From Clostridiaceae bacterium (GTDB taxonomy: Bacteria > Bacillota > Clostridia > Saccharofermentanales > DTU023): a DNA stretch of 7,399 bases. How positions within the stretch are numbered: the stretch's first letter is position 1; each line of letters opens with the position of its first letter. Positions 1-6,660 of this stretch are shown here, piece by piece. The DNA is taken from contig DUUZ01000134.1 in NCBI GenBank assembly GCA_012841255.1, positions 1-7,399 on the forward strand, written 5' to 3'. The notes beneath the pieces are model-generated. The model worked only from the letters and a program-made list of their open reading frames with translations, searched no databases and had not been told where the DNA came from. Position numbers and translations under genes: made by a program.

Positions 1-710
1 AGCCGCTGGTCCAGATACTCCTGGACCGGGATGAGGCCGGAGAAGTCGGTCTCGTCCTTGATGGCCTGGATCTCGGTCGCCTCCTCGTAGTAGCTGCCCT
101 TGTCCCCGGCTTGGTCAGCCTTGGCCAGACGGGCCTTGACATTTTTGACCAGGTCGAAGCGTTCGTTCAAAAAACGGTATTCCCGAAGCAGATGGGGGAC
201 GGTCATCAGCTCTTCCGTGAAGTGCAAAAAGGATTCTTCTTCCGCCTGGCCTTCAAAATAAAGGGCGGTGGCGTCGGTCACGGCCAGGAGCATCTGGCGG
301 CCTGCGAGGCCAGCGTATTCTTCCAGCCAGAGCCGGTCTTCCTCGGAAAAAGAATGACCTTTCAAGGCGGCCAGGAGGATGGCCCGGCTCTTTTGGCCGG
401 CGTCCTCCTCAATACGGTCCAGGAGTTCCCCGGCTTCCCGGTCCAGTCTCTCGATCCTTGCCGTGGAGTCCATGAGGGCCAGTTCTGCCCGGCGGGAACG
501 GACGGCATCGTAGATGCCGATGATGCGGCTGTCATCCCCGGCCTTTTGGGCGGTCTCGTAATCCGCCAGATGGTAGGGCAGCTTGGGCCGGGTATAAAGG
601 ATGACGCCCAGGGCCAGGCCTGCCAAAAGGACCAGTCCCAGAAAGACCGAGAGGAAGACGGCCGGCCGGATCCGCCTTTTTGCCGTACTTTCCAGGAGGG
701 GCGAGCTCAT
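1..710 (-). CDS. Single-pass membrane protein of unknown function, 3' end outside the window
   Basis: I read this frame by reverse-complementing the left edge: it is open from an ATG at 710 to base 1 with no stop, giving 236 visible residues. The start is supported by GGAAGG at 722-717, six bases upstream. The start lies only two bases past the stop of the topoisomerase A gene, so the two are almost surely co-transcribed. The N-terminus has a basic patch (KRRIR, residues 11-15), then one hydrophobic segment at about residues 16-39, then a long charged region rich in Glu, Asp, Arg and Leu that looks helical. Positive-inside logic predicts a short cytoplasmic tail and an extracytoplasmic C-terminal domain. 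I recognise no family or catalytic motif, and the C-terminus is unseen. A signal anchor is more likely than a cleaved signal peptide because no clear cleavage site follows the hydrophobic stretch. The reading frame is solid; the function is unknown. Confidence 0.85.
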   Translation of the reverse strand, partial: MSSPLLESTAKRRIRPAVFLSVFLGLVLLAGLALGVILYTRPKLPYHLADYETAQKAGDDSRIIGIYDAVRSRRAELALMDSTARIERLDREAGELLDRIEEDAGQKSRAILLAALKGHSFSEEDRLWLEEYAGLAGRQMLLAVTDATALYFEGQAEEESFLHFTEELMTVPHLLREYRFLNERFDLVKNVKARLAKADQAGDKGSYYEEATEIQAIKDETDFSGLIPVQEYLDQR

Positions 711-712
711 CT

Positions 713-2983
713 TTAGCCTTCCGTCCCCAGTTCCAGCTGCCGGTCCTCCAGGGACTCCTCCCGGATGTAGCGGCCGGCGGTCGGCAGGGTCAGGACCCGG
801 TAGTAGGAAAGATCCCGGACAAAGCCCAGTTCATCTTCCCGGTAGAGTCTGGTCAGGCGGTCATTTTTGGCTCTAAGGATCATGGCCCCCTGGGCCGTCC
901 GGGTTGCCTTTTTCACCACCTGGGAGGAATTGAAATAAAGGAGCTTGTTCTTGTGGGAGCGGACGGCAAAGGCCGGATCGCTGCCCGGTGCCAGATAAGC
1001 CATGCCCACGAGAGGGGAGGAATCGTCAAAGGCCCGGACCAGCTTCCGCCTTCTTTGCTTGGTGGCGTAGCCCAAGGCATCCAGGCGGACCCCCTTGCCA
1101 TTTTCAAAGATGAAGAGGAATTCCCCCTCAAAGTCCTCGCCGGTCGAGTGGATGAAGACCACCCGCTCCCCTTCGTCCAGTTCTAGGAGATTGGGGGTAT
1201 ACTCGCCCAGGATCGAGGGCCTGTGGTCCTCGATCTCCCAGGCCATGAGTTTGTAGACCTGGGCCTTGTCAGTGAAGAAGAGGATCTCGGCATGGTTGCT
1301 GGACTCCAGCTCCTGGATGATCCGGTCTCCCTCCTTGACCCGGAGTTCGAAGTTGCCCCGCAGGGAGGTCAGAGGGATTTTCTTGATGTAGCCCTGCTCG
1401 GTCAAAAAGAGCCGGGTATTGTAGGCCGGGATCAGGTCTTCTTCCTCGGGGATCTCGATCTCCTCCGGGGCGATCAGGCGGGTCTTGCGCTCCCTTCCGT
1501 ATTTCTTCATGACCTCTTTCAGCTGGCGGACGATCTTGTCCCGGACCATGGCCCGGCTGCCCACCAGGCGGTCCAGCTTGGCGATCTCCTCTTCCAGGAG
1601 GTCGATGTCCCGAATCCTTTTCAGGATGTATTCCCGGTTCAGGTGACGCAGCCGGATCTCGGCCACATGGTCGGCCTGGTCCTCATCGATGTCGAAGGCT
1701 TCCATGAGCCTGGGGATGACTTCCTTTTCCGTCTCGGTCAGCCGGATAACGGCGATGGCCTTGTCGATGTCCAGGAGGATCTTCTCCAGTCCCCGCATCA
1801 GGTGGAGGGAGGCCCTTTTCTTCTTGGCTTCAAAGGCGGCTTCCCGCCGGATGCAGCCGCCCCGCCAGTCCACCCACTCCAGGAGAATCTCCCGGACACC
1901 CAGAACCCTGGGTTTGTTGTCGATCAGGAGATTGAAATTGCAGGAGAAGGAAGACTGCAGGGAAGTCGATGAAAAGAGCTGGTGGAGGATGACGTCGGGG
2001 TCAGCCGAGGCCCGGTAGTCCACCGAGATGCAAAGGCCGGTCAGATCGGTCTCGTCCCGGACGGCTGTAATATCTCTAAGTTTGCCCTTCTTGATGCCGT
2101 CGGCGATGTCGTCGATGATGGCCTCAATGGTTGTCGTATAGGGGATTTCCCGGATCTCAATCCGTCTCTCCTTGCGGTTGATGTCGGCTGTTCCCCGAAG
2201 CTGGAAGGAGCCCCTCCCCGTCCGGTAGATCTCCCGCATATCCGCCTGGTCGTAGATCAGGTAGGCCCCGGTGGAGAAGTCGGGGGCCGGCAGGGTCTCC
2301 ATCAGGTCGGCGTCCTTGTCCCCGATGAGCGCGATGGTGGTCTCACAGATTTCACTCAGATTGAAGGAGCAGATGTTGCTGGCCATGCCGACGGCAATCC
2401 CCTGGTTGTTGTTGACCAGGATGGTGGGAAAGACGGCCGGAAAAAGGACCGGCTCCTGCATGGTGCCCGAGTAGTTGTCGACATAGTCGACGGCGTCCTT
2501 GTCCAGACCGGAAAAGAGGGTCTCACAGGAGGGGTCCAGCCGCACTTCCGTGTACCGGGAGGCCGCGTACTGCATATCCCGGGAGGTCACACTCCCGAAG
2601 TTGCCCTTGGAGTCGATCCAGGGATGAAGGAGCGTGCCGTTGCCGCGTGTCAGGCGGACCAGGGTCTCATAGATGGCCTGGTCACCGTGGGGGTTCAGCT
2701 TCATGGTCTGGCCCACCACATCGGCAGATTTGGCACGGGGCCCGCCCATGAGATTCATCTTGTACATGGTATAGAGAAGCTTCCTGTGGGCCGGCTTGAA
2801 TCCGTCGATCTCGGGAATGGCCCGGGAGACGATCACGCTCATGGCATAGGGCATGTAGTTCTCGTAGAGAGTATCTGAAATCTTCTTCTCGATGGCGTTT
2901 ACCGGGGCCATCTCCCCGCCGCCCATGGTCTTGTCGTCTGCCATCCGTTTCTTCCGGCTCCCGTCTTCTTTCTTAACCGACAT
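713..2983 (-). CDS. parC: DNA topoisomerase IV-like subunit A (divergent clostridial type IIA, ParC/GyrA family)
   Basis: This is the 756-residue DNA-cleaving subunit of a type IIA topoisomerase. The winged-helix breakage domain holds the catalytic tyrosine Y144 after R143 in the AASRYTEVR motif (residues 140-148). The tower follows with GIAVGMASNI (195-204). A coiled-coil arm with the exit gate spans roughly 365-500, and the C-terminal beta-pinwheel starts near 510. The length is close to E. coli ParC (752). No GyrA box (QRRGGKG) is present; the nearest run, KQRRRKLVR at 642-650, lacks the glycines. This favours a topoisomerase IV-type activity over negative supercoiling. The quinolone-pocket region differs from E. 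coli GyrA: Gln102 sits where Ser83 would be and Glu106 where Asp87 would be. The start at 2983 has GGAG at 2994-2991, seven bases upstream, and overlaps the end of the subunit B gene by 11 bp; ATG at 2944 (residue 14) is a possible alternative. The parC symbol is by type, since annotators also call this family gyrA. Confidence 0.93.
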   Translation of the reverse strand: MSVKKEDGSRKKRMADDKTMGGGEMAPVNAIEKKISDTLYENYMPYAMSVIVSRAIPEIDGFKPAHRKLLYTMYKMNLMGGPRAKSADVVGQTMKLNPHGDQAIYETLVRLTRGNGTLLHPWIDSKGNFGSVTSRDMQYAASRYTEVRLDPSCETLFSGLDKDAVDYVDNYSGTMQEPVLFPAVFPTILVNNNQGIAVGMASNICSFNLSEICETTIALIGDKDADLMETLPAPDFSTGAYLIYDQADMREIYRTGRGSFQLRGTADINRKERRIEIREIPYTTTIEAIIDDIADGIKKGKLRDITAVRDETDLTGLCISVDYRASADPDVILHQLFSSTSLQSSFSCNFNLLIDNKPRVLGVREILLEWVDWRGGCIRREAAFEAKKKRASLHLMRGLEKILLDIDKAIAVIRLTETEKEVIPRLMEAFDIDEDQADHVAEIRLRHLNREYILKRIRDIDLLEEEIAKLDRLVGSRAMVRDKIVRQLKEVMKKYGRERKTRLIAPEEIEIPEEEDLIPAYNTRLFLTEQGYIKKIPLTSLRGNFELRVKEGDRIIQELESSNHAEILFFTDKAQVYKLMAWEIEDHRPSILGEYTPNLLELDEGERVVFIHSTGEDFEGEFLFIFENGKGVRLDALGYATKQRRRKLVRAFDDSSPLVGMAYLAPGSDPAFAVRSHKNKLLYFNSSQVVKKATRTAQGAMILRAKNDRLTRLYREDELGFVRDLSYYRVLTLPTAGRYIREESLEDRQLELGTEG

Positions 2984-4949
2984 CCAGCATCTCCATATAG
3001 AGGTGGCCGGTCTCTTCGATCTGCCGTCTCCTGCCGGGGATATCGTCCCCTAACAGGAGTTCAAAAGTCTTCTGCATGGTCTCCTCGTCCTCCGGCATGA
3101 CCGCAATCAGCCGGCGGGTCTCGGGGTTCATGGTGGTGGTCCACATCATGCCGGGCTCGTTCTCACCCAGGCCCTTGGAACGCTGAACATGGACGGTCCC
3201 GCCTTCCAGCCCCTCGATGATCTCGTTTTTCTGCTGGTCGGAGTAGGCGAAGTGCGCCGTCTCCAGCTTGCGGGTCCTGTGGCTGATCTCATAAAGCGGG
3301 GACTCCGCAATATAGATCTTGTGCTGGCGGATGAGCTCCGGGGTCAGCCTGTAGAACATGGCCATGATCAGGGTCCGGATCTGGAAGCCGTCCACATCGG
3401 CGTCGGTGCAGATGATGACCTTGTCCCAGCGGAGCCTGTCGATATCGAAGGGAGGGATATCCTTGCTGTACTTTTTGGGGATATCCACGCCGCAGCCCAG
3501 GATCTTGATCAGGTCCATGATGATGTCATTTTTGAAGATGGCATTGTAGTCGGCCTTCAGGCAGTTCAAAATCTTGCCGCGGACCGGGATGACGGCCTGG
3601 AATTCGGCGTCCCGGGCCATCTTGACCGAGCCCAGGGCGGAATTGCCCTCCACGATATAGAGCTCGCGGCGGGAGATGTCCTGGGTTCTGCAGTCGACAA
3701 ACATCTTGACCCGGTTGGAGACGTCGATCTGCTGCATGAGGTCCCGCTTGACAGCCAGTCGGGTCTTCTCGGCCCGTTCCCGGCTCCTTCTGTTGGTCAG
3801 GACCTGGTCGGCCGCCCGCAGGGCCTCTTCCCTCTTCTCAATGAACCAGATGTCCAGCTTGGACCGGATCAGATCCGTCATGAAGCGCTGGATGAAGCGG
3901 TTGTTGATGGATCTCTTGGTCTGGTTCTCGTAGCTGGTCACCGTGGAGAAGGAGCTGGTCATAAGGATCAGGCTCTCTTCAATATCCCCGAAGTTGATCT
4001 TGCCCTCATTGGCCCTGTACTTGCCCTCGGCCTTAAGGAAGTTGTCGAAGGCGGAGACAAAGGCGGAACGGACGGCCCGGTCAGGGGATCCCCCGTATTC
4101 CAGCCAGGAGGAGTTATGGTAGTAGAGAATATCCCGGACATTGTTGTTGAAGGCGAAGGCGACATCACACTTGGCTGTGTAATCCGCCCGATCCTGGCGG
4201 TCCCGGCCGATCCCCTCGCCCGTGAAGAAGGCGGCTTCCGTCAGACCTTTTTCGTTCATCTCCCGGACCATCCCAAGAATCCCCTCGGGGTAGTCATAGG
4301 TGGTTTTGGTCTTCTCCAGTTCATCGATGAATTCGAAGGTGACGCCTTTATTGACCACGGCCTGCTGTTTCAAGGTGGTGTGGAAATATTCGGCGGGAAT
4401 GGCAATATCCGTGAAGACTTCATCGTCGGGCATCCAGCGCTGGATGGTCCCCGTCGCGCCCTTGTCCACAGGGGTCTTCTCAAGGCCCCCGATGTTGTGT
4501 CCCTTCTCAAAGTGAAGCTGGTAGCGGAAACCGTCCCGGACCACCTCCACATCAAACCAGCGGGAAGCGTACTGGGTGGCACAGGCTCCAAGCCCGTTCA
4601 GCCCCAGGCTGTATTCATAGTTCTCACCCAGGTTGGTCTTGTACTTGCCCCCGGCATAGAGCTCGCAGTAAACCAGTTCCCAGTTGAAGCGTTTTTCAAC
4701 CGGATTGTAGTCCAGAGGAATGCCCCTCCCCCGGTCAACGACCTCGATGGAGTGGTCGGGAAAACGCTTGACCGTGATCACATGTCCATGCCCTTCCCGG
4801 GCCTCGTCGATGGAATTGGAAAGAATTTCAAAGAAGGATTGCTGGGCGCCCCGAAGATCATCCGAACCGAAAATAACCCCCGGCCGAAGCCTGACCCGGT
4901 CGGGTCCCTTCAGCTGTGAAATACTGGTGTTGTCGTAAACCTGGCTCAT
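2973..4949 (-). CDS. parE: DNA topoisomerase IV-like subunit B (divergent clostridial type IIA ATPase, ParE/GyrB family)
   Basis: This 658-residue protein is the ATPase and TOPRIM subunit that drives strand passage with the adjacent subunit A. The GHKL ATPase domain has the general-base glutamate E41 and N45 in FFEILSNSIDEA (39-50), the Mg/ATP loop DRGRGIPLD (72-80) and the glycine lid LGLNGLG (115-121). The QTK loop lysine is K345. The TOPRIM domain has E434 in VEGNSALG (433-440) and the acidic cluster TDADVDG (D516, D518, D520); QRSKGLGE (589-596) follows. The length matches ParE and leaves no room for the large insert of enterobacterial GyrB. The start at 4949 is preceded by AAGGGAG (4961-4955) with a five-base spacer. 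The N-terminal sequence and the lid differ clearly from ordinary GyrB/ParE, as in the second topoisomerase pair of many Clostridia. One oddity is Asn in place of the usual Asp of EGDSA. The symbol is assigned by type; other annotators may call it gyrB. Confidence 0.93.
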   Translation of the reverse strand: MSQVYDNTSISQLKGPDRVRLRPGVIFGSDDLRGAQQSFFEILSNSIDEAREGHGHVITVKRFPDHSIEVVDRGRGIPLDYNPVEKRFNWELVYCELYAGGKYKTNLGENYEYSLGLNGLGACATQYASRWFDVEVVRDGFRYQLHFEKGHNIGGLEKTPVDKGATGTIQRWMPDDEVFTDIAIPAEYFHTTLKQQAVVNKGVTFEFIDELEKTKTTYDYPEGILGMVREMNEKGLTEAAFFTGEGIGRDRQDRADYTAKCDVAFAFNNNVRDILYYHNSSWLEYGGSPDRAVRSAFVSAFDNFLKAEGKYRANEGKINFGDIEESLILMTSSFSTVTSYENQTKRSINNRFIQRFMTDLIRSKLDIWFIEKREEALRAADQVLTNRRSRERAEKTRLAVKRDLMQQIDVSNRVKMFVDCRTQDISRRELYIVEGNSALGSVKMARDAEFQAVIPVRGKILNCLKADYNAIFKNDIIMDLIKILGCGVDIPKKYSKDIPPFDIDRLRWDKVIICTDADVDGFQIRTLIMAMFYRLTPELIRQHKIYIAESPLYEISHRTRKLETAHFAYSDQQKNEIIEGLEGGTVHVQRSKGLGENEPGMMWTTTMNPETRRLIAVMPEDEETMQKTFELLLGDDIPGRRRQIEETGHLYMEMLDVG

Positions 4950-5008
4950 GAATACTCCCTTCAGAGTCGATTCTCACACGGATTGAAATAGGCGTCAAGC
5001 AAAGCCCC

Positions 5009-5038
5009 CATGAAAAAACCATCTGCCGTTTTTCCATG
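5009..5038 (-). promoter_or_regulatory. Alternative leader hairpin (possible antiterminator) before the topoisomerase operon
   Basis: In the minus-strand transcript, CATGGAAAAAC (5038-5028) can pair with GTTTTTTCATG (5019-5009) along 11 positions, one of them a G-U pair, with an 8-nt loop. The loop contains most of the downstream arm of the hairpin listed at 5013-5053, and the stem absorbs that hairpin's T6 tract. The two folds therefore exclude each other. The pairing is seen directly; a regulatory role is inference. Confidence 0.3.
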
Positions 5039-5053
5039 AAATCCGCCAGATGG
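5013..5053 (-). terminator. Terminator-like hairpin in the 5' leader of the topoisomerase operon
   Basis: On the minus strand CCATCTG (5053-5047) pairs with CAGATGG (5025-5019), and the second arm is followed directly by six T (5018-5013), the shape of an intrinsic terminator. The stem is only 7 bp, with a symmetric internal loop and a short inner TTTC/GAAA stem. It lies just after the predicted transcription start and before the topoisomerase B start codon. It may act as an attenuator, or be an older terminator left from an earlier gene order. Confidence 0.35.
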
Positions 5054-5064
5054 AGATCGTGACC

Positions 5065-5070
5065 ATTATA
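5065..5070 (-). promoter_or_regulatory. Candidate -10 element of the topoisomerase operon promoter
   Basis: A perfect TATAAT lies on the minus strand at 5070-5065, about 115 bp before the subunit B start. No good -35 is found at 16-18 bp; the closest is TTGGCC with a 21-bp spacer, which is too long. Initiation would fall near 5058. The call rests on the -10 match and its place in the only gap upstream of the operon. Confidence 0.4.
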
Positions 5071-5160
5071 ACCCAAGGGGGATCCGGAGCAGGCCAAGGG
5101 GATTTCAGAAAACGAGAGCCTGATCCAGCAGAAAGGGCGCGTTTGCTATACGCAGATATC

Positions 5161-5193
5161 ATCGCGGGTTGGTGAACCAAACCAACCCGCGAT
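5161..5193 (-). terminator. Perfect 13-bp stem hairpin after the toxin-antitoxin operon
   Basis: ATCGCGGGTTGGT (5161-5173) and ACCAACCCGCGAT (5181-5193) are exact inverted repeats around a 7-nt loop. The hairpin begins 20 nt after the antitoxin stop codon, where a terminator is expected. There is no T run on the minus strand after it. The plus strand reads CTTTACCTTT after the stem, which is only weakly T-rich. It may be an atypical or factor-assisted terminator, or an mRNA 3'-end stabiliser. Confidence 0.45.
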
Positions 5194-5213
5194 CTTTACC
5201 TTTACAGCATGTT

Positions 5214-6212
5214 CTAGATTTGTCCAAACAGATCCCAGGTATAGTCCTTAATATTTGCTGGAGTTAGCATTTTATATTTATCTCTAACTGAAACAAAATA
5301 TCGTCCAATGGATTCATTAGAGATCGTTCGTTTTGACAGAGCATCCGGGTCCAACCCATGCCGCGCTGTAATCCAAGGGGCTTCTGTATGGGTAAAAGCT
5401 TCCAGAGTTTTCCCGCTGAAACAGAAAACGTGCTTCACAATATTCTCCAAGAGCAGTATTTCTTCACCCGCCAGATACCAAGGCCCTTCTTCTTCCACAC
5501 GATCTATGGGATCAAAACAATAGTTTTTGAATCGTCCATAGATTTTAGGATATGCAGGACCATGGACCCATGCCTGACATGTATCTTCGAATAGATAGCT
5601 GCCAAAAAAGGCATAGTAAAATCCTTGTGCATAGTAAAGGCCTTTTTGTAAAGTGAGCGGTGTCACGTCGCGACAGTGAAACAAAAGATAATCCACCACA
5701 TCATCAATTTTGCTCCGTATATGTGTTTGATCCTGCTTAAGCAATTCTTCCGTGGCAGCCTTACTCTTACGATAGGCCACGTCAGTGATTCCTTTATTTT
5801 TCCCCTTATCAAGCAAGGACAGATAAAAAGCAGGGCTTTCAGCGATATTTTTCAGAATATCGGAATATTGCTTCGTAGGCATATCACCTTCATAATAGCG
5901 GCTGAAAGTCTGTTCACCCCACCCAAGCAAAAGAGATAATGGTCTTTTGCCAATGTTGTACCGATCCGGAAGAGCCTGTATCTCTTCCAGTGAAATAATA
6001 TCGTTTTCTATTCGATAGGAATCGTACAGAGCCTTCAATCTTAAATCCTCCAAGGCTGCAACATAAACTTCCTCCCCACACTCAACACAGTAGGCTCTAT
6101 GTGCCGTGAAGGAGTATTCTTTGCCCCTCAGTTCAGCTTTATCGAGAATTTCCTCTGTTCGGTACGGGACTTCACGCCTGCACTCCGGACAAAACACATT
6201 TTGCTTATTCAT
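5214..6212 (-). CDS. Toxin-antitoxin antitoxin: MqsA/YgiT-type zinc ribbon and HTH fused to a SocA/Panacea (DUF4065) domain
   Basis: This 332-residue protein is the likely antitoxin and repressor of the module. Residues 1-52 form a zinc ribbon with paired cysteines C8/C11 and C42/C45. Residues 74-123 match the helix-turn-helix of MqsA-like antitoxins, with a YNIGKRPLSLLLGWGEQTFSR core (85-105) that would bind operator DNA. A linker then leads to a SocA/Panacea (DUF4065) fold from about 169, with TPLTLQKGLYYAQG and AWVHGPAYPKIY as its best-known segments; Panacea domains neutralise toxins by direct binding. The start ATG at 6212 has a near-perfect AGGAGG (6225-6220) seven bases upstream and overlaps the end of the toxin gene by 8 bp, so translation is probably coupled. 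Toxin-first order matches mqsRA. GC is well below that of the flanking genes, consistent with transfer. The domain calls are firm; neutralisation of this particular toxin is inferred from position. Confidence 0.88.
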   Translation of the reverse strand: MNKQNVFCPECRREVPYRTEEILDKAELRGKEYSFTAHRAYCVECGEEVYVAALEDLRLKALYDSYRIENDIISLEEIQALPDRYNIGKRPLSLLLGWGEQTFSRYYEGDMPTKQYSDILKNIAESPAFYLSLLDKGKNKGITDVAYRKSKAATEELLKQDQTHIRSKIDDVVDYLLFHCRDVTPLTLQKGLYYAQGFYYAFFGSYLFEDTCQAWVHGPAYPKIYGRFKNYCFDPIDRVEEEGPWYLAGEEILLLENIVKHVFCFSGKTLEAFTHTEAPWITARHGLDPDALSKRTISNESIGRYFVSVRDKYKMLTPANIKDYTWDLFGQI

Positions 6213-6660
6213 AATTAAGCCTCCTTTTCGACGGCTCTAATCGCTCTGTAAAGAGATAATCGATCGGTTTGTTGCGTTCATGAAAAGAAATCACGACTAC
6301 ATGCCCATCGTTAACTGTGCTCATGATGTTGAACTTGACATAAATGTCTACAGGTTCTTCCTGGTTTTCGACATCATGCAGAACAACTTGAGGACAAAAT
6401 ACGTAAAGTTTTTCATGCTCATAACCAATTTTCGTGTTCCTTAACGAGTGACAGAAATCTTCAACTTCAATTAAAAGTAGAATCTCCTTTTGTCGTTTAG
6501 CCGTGAGATTATACGAGTCAATGAACTCACGATTCTCTTGTCTGTTTCTGTTTAGTGCAATTACGTACCTATCTTCTCTGATGCAAGCTTGAATCTCCGC
6601 AAGAACCAACTCGATATCGCTCTTGGAATGATTCATATTGTAATGACAACCACGACTCAT
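6205..6660 (-). CDS. MqsR-like toxin (RelE-fold mRNA interferase family)
   Basis: This 151-residue protein is the predicted toxin of the module. Against E. coli MqsR (from memory) the shared pattern is a helical N-terminus (IELVLAEIQACIREDRY), a DFxxSL segment (68-72), a VFCP segment (87-90), the strand IYVKF (106-110) and the closing strand VVVISFHE (121-128). Known MqsR proteins are RelE-fold ribonucleases that cut mRNA at GCU-type sites. The catalytic tyrosine position is kept (Y107, matching Y81), but the two lysine positions K56 and K96 appear as His71 and His127. I chose ATG at 6660 over the in-frame TTG at 6663 because GGAG at 6672-6669 is eight bases upstream and a strong promoter sits just before it. 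The protein is longer than E. coli MqsR (98 residues), with extra residues at both ends. The family call is good; activity and cleavage specificity are unknown. Confidence 0.8.
   Translation of the reverse strand: MSRGCHYNMNHSKSDIELVLAEIQACIREDRYVIALNRNRQENREFIDSYNLTAKRQKEILLLIEVEDFCHSLRNTKIGYEHEKLYVFCPQVVLHDVENQEEPVDIYVKFNIMSTVNDGHVVVISFHERNKPIDYLFTERLEPSKRRLNYE

Noticed and set aside
111..2878. Several long plus-strand frames (111-716, 680-1186, 1223-1972, 1982-2878) antisense to subunit A and the membrane protein
   Set aside because: All overlap well-supported minus-strand genes and have low-complexity Gly/Pro/Val/Asp-rich products typical of shadow frames.
3189..4919. A 576-codon plus-strand open frame antisense to topoisomerase subunit B
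   Set aside because: It mirrors a clear TOPRIM/GHKL gene. Long antisense frames arise from GC-rich codon bias, the product has no recognisable domain, and it has no Shine-Dalgarno or promoter support.
713..4949. Calling the topoisomerase pair DNA gyrase
   Set aside because: Subunit A has no GyrA box and subunit B has no large GyrB-type insert. A supercoiling role cannot be fully excluded, but a topoisomerase IV-like role fits better.
4858..5180. Two minus-strand frames (79 and 61 codons) across the gap upstream of subunit B
   Set aside because: They overlap the strong subunit B start or the leader hairpins, lack a Shine-Dalgarno, and give no family-like sequence.
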